Of a DNA stretch of 45,541 nucleotides, positions 42,608 to 45,541 are shown one piece after another (position 1 is the stretch's first letter; the number at the start of each line of letters is the position of its first letter). The notes beneath the pieces are model-generated. The model was not told the origin of the DNA. It made no database searches and was given only the letters and a program-made list of their open reading frames with translations. Origin of the DNA: an uncultured Parabacteroides sp. (GTDB taxonomy: Bacteria > Bacteroidota > Bacteroidia > Bacteroidales > Tannerellaceae); contig UQLN01000036.1 in NCBI GenBank assembly GCA_900541965.1, positions 1-45,541 of the forward strand, given 5' to 3'. Position numbers and translations under genes: made by a program.

Positions 42608-44527
42608 ATGAACAAGAAATTCTCCGTTATAACATTCACTCTACTTGCGTTGTTCGGATGGGCAGGATGCACTGTACAGCAGTCCCTGCCCGTCTACACA
42701 GCGGAAAAGTACGGGAATATCGTGGACATCCGCTACACCCCCGACACAACATCCCGTTGCCGGGGATGGTTTACCGATGCGGGTTCATGGTTCGGATTCA
42801 CCCTGCCGCAGGAAAACAAATGGGTGAACGGCTTTTGCGGTCCCTTCCATCTGGATATGAACCGGAGGGAATGGCTGTCGGATGCCTTGGTTAAAGTAGG
42901 CTTTGCCGATGAAGATACGGCCGTAGCTTACACGCCGGACTCCGTTTCCTACTTCCCCGGACGGTTGTATATGGCATCGTCCTCCGGCAAAGGACGCATC
43001 GAACAGGAACTGGTATTTATCGACAAAGGGACAGCCCTGCTATCCTGCCGTTCGGACCGGGATGCCTTATTCCGGTTCTCCGGGAAAACGCTCCCCGGGG
43101 GTACCACCAGCTTGGTAGATAAAAACACGCTGACACTGACACTTCCCGACGGCGAAGGCGTTGCACTGACATTCAGCCCGGAAATGGGTATACTTTCCAC
43201 GGAGAACGGATACGAAACCTTATCCCTCAAACCGGGAAAGGCAGCAGTCGTCATTTCCTTCTTTGAAAAAGACTCCCTATCCCTTCCCGTACTACAGAAA
43301 GCTGCCTCCATCCAGACAGACCCAGAGAAATACAAAGCAGAGACAGCCGCACGCTGGGAAGGCTACCTCACCAAAGTGCTCCGCCCGGATATGCCGGAAG
43401 CCTACAACCGGATAGCGGTAAAAGCAGTTGTTACCCTGATGGCAAACTGGAAGAGCGCACGCGGAGACTTATTCCACGACGGTGTAGTACCCAGTCATGC
43501 CGTAGGCTACTTTATGGGATTCTGGGGCTGGGATTCATGGAAACATGCCGCGGGTATCGCCCGTTTTGCGCCGGAACTTGCCAAAGACCAGGTGCGCACG
43601 ATGTTCGACTACCAGACACCGGAAGGGATGATTATCGACTGTATCTACAGCGATGCCGCCGAAAACAACGCACGCGACAGCAAACCGCCGTTGGCAGCAT
43701 GGGCCGTGGACGAAATCTACAAAGCGACCGGCGACAGCAGTTTCGTAAAAGAGATGTTCCCCAAGCTGCTCGCTTATTATAAATGGTGGTTCAAGTACCG
43801 CGACCATAATCAAAACGGTATCTGCGAATTCGGCTCCTGCGACGGCACGCTGGAAGCTGCCGCCTGGGAGAGCGGGATGGATAATGCCATCCGTTTCGAC
43901 GACGCAGTGATGGTAAAGAACGGAGAGAATGCCTGGAGCATGAATCAGGAATCGGTAGACCTGAATGCTTTCCTTGCCTTGGAACACCGGTTGCTGACAA
44001 AACTGGCTCCGGTGGCTGGCGCTACCTTCGACGAACCGAGCCGTTCGGCGGATGTTCAAAACTATTTCTTTGTGCCGGAACGCGGATTCTTCTTCGACAA
44101 GCGGCTGGACGGCACATTTGTTTTAGAAGAGGGGACAGAAGCGTGTATCCCCCTGTGGGCAGGAATAGCGACCAAGGAGCAGGCAGCCGATTGTATGAAG
44201 CTGTTTACCGATACGGCCAAATTCGCCACTTATATCCCCTTCCCCACCATTGCCGCAGACAATCCCAAGTTCATGCCGGCCGGTTACTGGCGGGGGCCTA
44301 TCTGGCTGGACCAGGTTTACTTCGGTATCTCCGGTATCCGCAACTACGGATACAAGAAAGAAGCGGACGCTTTCACCGAACAGGTATTCAACCGCCTGCA
44401 AGGCCTGAAAGAGGATGCACCTATCCACGAAAACTACGACACGCACAACGGCGGACGCCTGAAAGCTCCCCACTTTAGCTGGAGCTCGGCACATCTGCTG
44501 ATGCTGTACGAAGAATACGGGAAATAA
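42608..44527 (+). CDS. GH63/MGH1-like (alpha/alpha)6-barrel glycoside hydrolase lipoprotein
   Basis: A 639-residue lipoprotein (Cys21 in WAGCTVQQ). The N-terminal half is beta-rich and the C-terminal half is an (alpha/alpha)6-type catalytic region with GFWGWDSWKHA, CDGTLEAAAWESGMDN and a late YWRGPIWLDQVYFGISGI. These are shared by GH63-type alpha-glucosidases, mannosylglycerate hydrolase-like enzymes and GH37 trehalases. The Asp in SGMDN is the likely general acid. The specific linkage is not clear. The ATG follows the GH2 stop after one base, so the two are co-translated. It is the last gene of the locus. Confidence 0.8.
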   Translation: MNKKFSVITFTLLALFGWAGCTVQQSLPVYTAEKYGNIVDIRYTPDTTSRCRGWFTDAGSWFGFTLPQENKWVNGFCGPFHLDMNRREWLSDALVKVGFADEDTAVAYTPDSVSYFPGRLYMASSSGKGRIEQELVFIDKGTALLSCRSDRDALFRFSGKTLPGGTTSLVDKNTLTLTLPDGEGVALTFSPEMGILSTENGYETLSLKPGKAAVVISFFEKDSLSLPVLQKAASIQTDPEKYKAETAARWEGYLTKVLRPDMPEAYNRIAVKAVVTLMANWKSARGDLFHDGVVPSHAVGYFMGFWGWDSWKHAAGIARFAPELAKDQVRTMFDYQTPEGMIIDCIYSDAAENNARDSKPPLAAWAVDEIYKATGDSSFVKEMFPKLLAYYKWWFKYRDHNQNGICEFGSCDGTLEAAAWESGMDNAIRFDDAVMVKNGENAWSMNQESVDLNAFLALEHRLLTKLAPVAGATFDEPSRSADVQNYFFVPERGFFFDKRLDGTFVLEEGTEACIPLWAGIATKEQAADCMKLFTDTAKFATYIPFPTIAADNPKFMPAGYWRGPIWLDQVYFGISGIRNYGYKKEADAFTEQVFNRLQGLKEDAPIHENYDTHNGGRLKAPHFSWSSAHLLMLYEEYGK

Positions 44528-44576
44528 AACAACTTTCCTGATATGGTGAATGTGTTAAAACGTTTTTGATACTTTC

Positions 44577-44659
44577 TTTTAGGCACGGATTTCACTGATT
44601 ACACGGTTTTAAATATAATATTAAATAAACCGTGTAATCAGTGAAATCCGTGCCTAAAA
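44577..44659. repeat. 33-bp perfect inverted repeat (REP-like hairpin)
   Basis: Arms at 44577-44609 and 44627-44659 are perfectly complementary over 33 bp, with a 17-base AT-only loop. The arm contains GGCACGGATTTCACTGATTA and CGTGTAATCAGTG. Similar elements are common between genes in Bacteroidetes (from memory). It lies 50 bp downstream of the GH63-like gene, and the forward side continues in TTTTATTATTA, so it could also act as a terminator of the SusCD locus. Confidence 0.85.
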
Positions 44660-44720
44660 TTTTATTATTATGTAAGTAACCATAGGCTTTTGACCCCTCA
44701 TTCGTTTTTCATATGAACCA

Positions 44721-44917
44721 AGTTCTGTGCAGACTGCGTCAAAACAGGACAAATATATAAACTAATCATCAGAGATAAACTTCCAAACTCATTGATTTTT
44801 AAAGCGTAACGCATGCAATAAAGGACCCATTAGCCGAGAGTATATGATTATTAACAGCTTTCCCGGTATGATATTTTTTTAATCTATCTCCTTTTTTAAC
44901 ATAGTCTGCACAGAACT
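44721..44917. promoter_or_regulatory. Candidate invertible promoter segment (15-bp inverted repeats)
   Basis: Perfect inverted repeats AGTTCTGTGCAGACT (44721-44735) and AGTCTGCACAGAACT (44903-44917) bound 167 bp. Imperfect similarity continues for about ten bases inside. The segment holds no ORF. It carries TATATTTG (TAnnTTTG) on the minus strand at 44750-44757, pointing away from the gene at 44959, and no forward -7 element. Turning the segment over would place it at 44881-44888 in the sense direction, with a leader of about 65 bases. The rest of the 431-bp gap holds the 33-bp hairpin and nothing else recognised. Confidence 0.7.
44750..44757 (-). promoter_or_regulatory. Bacteroidetes -7 element inside the inverted-repeat segment
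   Basis: CAAATATA on the plus strand reads TATATTTG on the minus strand, a perfect TAnnTTTG. A TTTG lies 26 bp upstream (44784-44787) and TTTA about 18 bp upstream, so the -33 element is not ideal. Confidence 0.55.
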
Positions 44918-44958
44918 CACATTATTCCTTTTTGAGAACAAACATAACTACCGAATAT

Positions 44959-45541
44959 ATGAAGACGAAAACAAAACTACAGGCTCCATGTCCCTCTTAC
45001 AGACCGGCACAGGCACTTGCAGCAAGCGTATATCTGCTTATTGCTGTGCTGTTTGCTTCCTGCACGACAGAAGCGGACAAAGCAGACCGTACATCTGCGG
45101 ATGAAGCGGATAACGGAAACAGACGTGAGGTATTGCTTTCCTTTAAAAACAAACTCACAGTAAAGACAACCAAGGCGGAAACCAAAGTAGCAACCAAAGC
45201 GGATGCTCCTATTGCTACCGAAGCGGAGAATGAAATCGCAACACTCGATGTATATGTGTTCGGAGCCAAAGCGGAAGGCGACGCCTATACCTTCCGCGAA
45301 CGATTCTCCTATCGTCAGGACGGCTCGGCACTTCCGGCAGGAGCAAAGGAACTCAACCTTACACCAAGTACGGACAATGCTACCACTACCGCACTGCTGG
45401 AACTGCAAAAAGGGCTGTTCGTCCGCCTTTACTGCATAGCCAACCAAATGGAACTGATTAATCCTGTAGATGGTAATCCGGTAGCAGATACCTATTTCAC
45501 CCCACTTACTTACGATGTGGAAACAGGTGTCCTGACAGACG
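44959..45541 (+). CDS. Fimbrillin-like lipoprotein (partial, runs off the window)
   Basis: An open frame from ATG 44959 to the last base encodes 194 residues so far. The N-terminal signal ends LLIAVLFASC (Cys35), so it should be lipidated. Next come a Lys/Ala/Thr-rich stretch (TKAETKVATKAD) and the block ENEIATLDVYVFGAKAEG, where 'I..LDVYVF' is typical of Bacteroidales fimbrillin/Mfa-type subunits and their anchors. KGLFVRLYCIANQ fits the same domain. It would form or anchor surface fimbriae after outer-membrane export and Arg-specific processing. It starts 41 bp after the inverted-repeat segment. Another fimbrillin-like family such as DUF4906 is possible. Confidence 0.72.
   Translation, partial: MKTKTKLQAPCPSYRPAQALAASVYLLIAVLFASCTTEADKADRTSADEADNGNRREVLLSFKNKLTVKTTKAETKVATKADAPIATEAENEIATLDVYVFGAKAEGDAYTFRERFSYRQDGSALPAGAKELNLTPSTDNATTTALLELQKGLFVRLYCIANQMELINPVDGNPVADTYFTPLTYDVETGVLTD

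Noticed and set aside
44721..44917. The 197-bp inverted-repeat segment as a MITE or insertion-sequence remnant.
   Set aside because: No target-site duplication is visible at the outer ends and it contains an oriented promoter element next to a surface gene, so the invertible-promoter reading fits better; not fully excluded.
1..45541. tRNA, rRNA, CRISPR arrays, integrases and prophage genes.
   Set aside because: None recognised on either strand by reading; intergenic gaps were inspected individually. A covariance-model scan would be needed to exclude a small structured RNA missed by eye.

Overview
The window looks like chromosome of a gut-type Bacteroidales bacterium, most likely Parabacteroides or a close relative (inference from gene content; no rRNA or other marker is present). 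The support is consistent: promoters fit the Bacteroidetes form (TTTG, about 20 bp, TAnnTTTG) instead of E. coli type, and the genes include a SusC/SusD pair, frdCAB of the Bacteroides type, GIN-domain proteins, BlaI/M56 regulator pairs and a fimbrillin-like lipoprotein. No tRNA, rRNA, CRISPR array, transposase or prophage gene was seen.

Layout. 1-96 is the tail of an unidentified gene, followed by a terminator. 327-4469 is a four-gene operon resembling dlt: an adenylating enzyme, a carrier protein, an MBOAT acyltransferase and an SGNH-like membrane-anchored protein. 4550-7415 holds a zinc-type ABC binding lipoprotein and ATPase without a permease, a small membrane protein and an NAD-dependent epimerase. 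7438-9965 (minus strand) is a tandem set of three GIN-domain beta-helix proteins. 10128-11570 is an ExuT-like MFS transporter. 11817-14591 is a BlaI repressor / M56 membrane protease pair with a translationally coupled beta-propeller lipoprotein. 14610-17908 (minus) has a phosphate-selective-type porin and a GH20 hexosaminidase. 18142-24962 (minus) has purL, then the overlapping operon U32 protein - thioesterase - dprA. 25296-27494 (minus) is a second BlaI/M56 pair. dusB follows at 27653. 29048-32534 (minus) is frdC-frdA-frdB. 32809-44527 is a polysaccharide utilisation locus: a TPR/LuxR-type regulator, susC, susD, a GH2 beta-galactosidase and a GH63-like enzyme. The window ends inside a fimbrillin-like lipoprotein gene starting at 44959.

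Most notable observations. (1) A 197-bp segment bounded by perfect 15-bp inverted repeats (44721-44917) lies just upstream of the fimbrillin-like gene and carries a Bacteroidetes -7 element that points away from the gene. Inversion would place it about 70 bp before the start codon, so this looks like an invertible, phase-variable promoter captured in the OFF orientation. (2) The two BlaI/M56 loci, 16 kb apart, each carry two copies of TAGT-N6-ACTA spaced exactly 21 bp at the repressor promoter, which suggests a shared operator and cross-talk. (3) Two small-RNA-like units (about 22110-22189 and 28779-28903) share a core sequence, a Bacteroidetes promoter and a terminator, and may belong to the Bacteroidales-1 RNA family. 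(4) The dlt-like operon implies D-alanyl-type or other acyl decoration of an unknown surface polymer in a Gram-negative cell.
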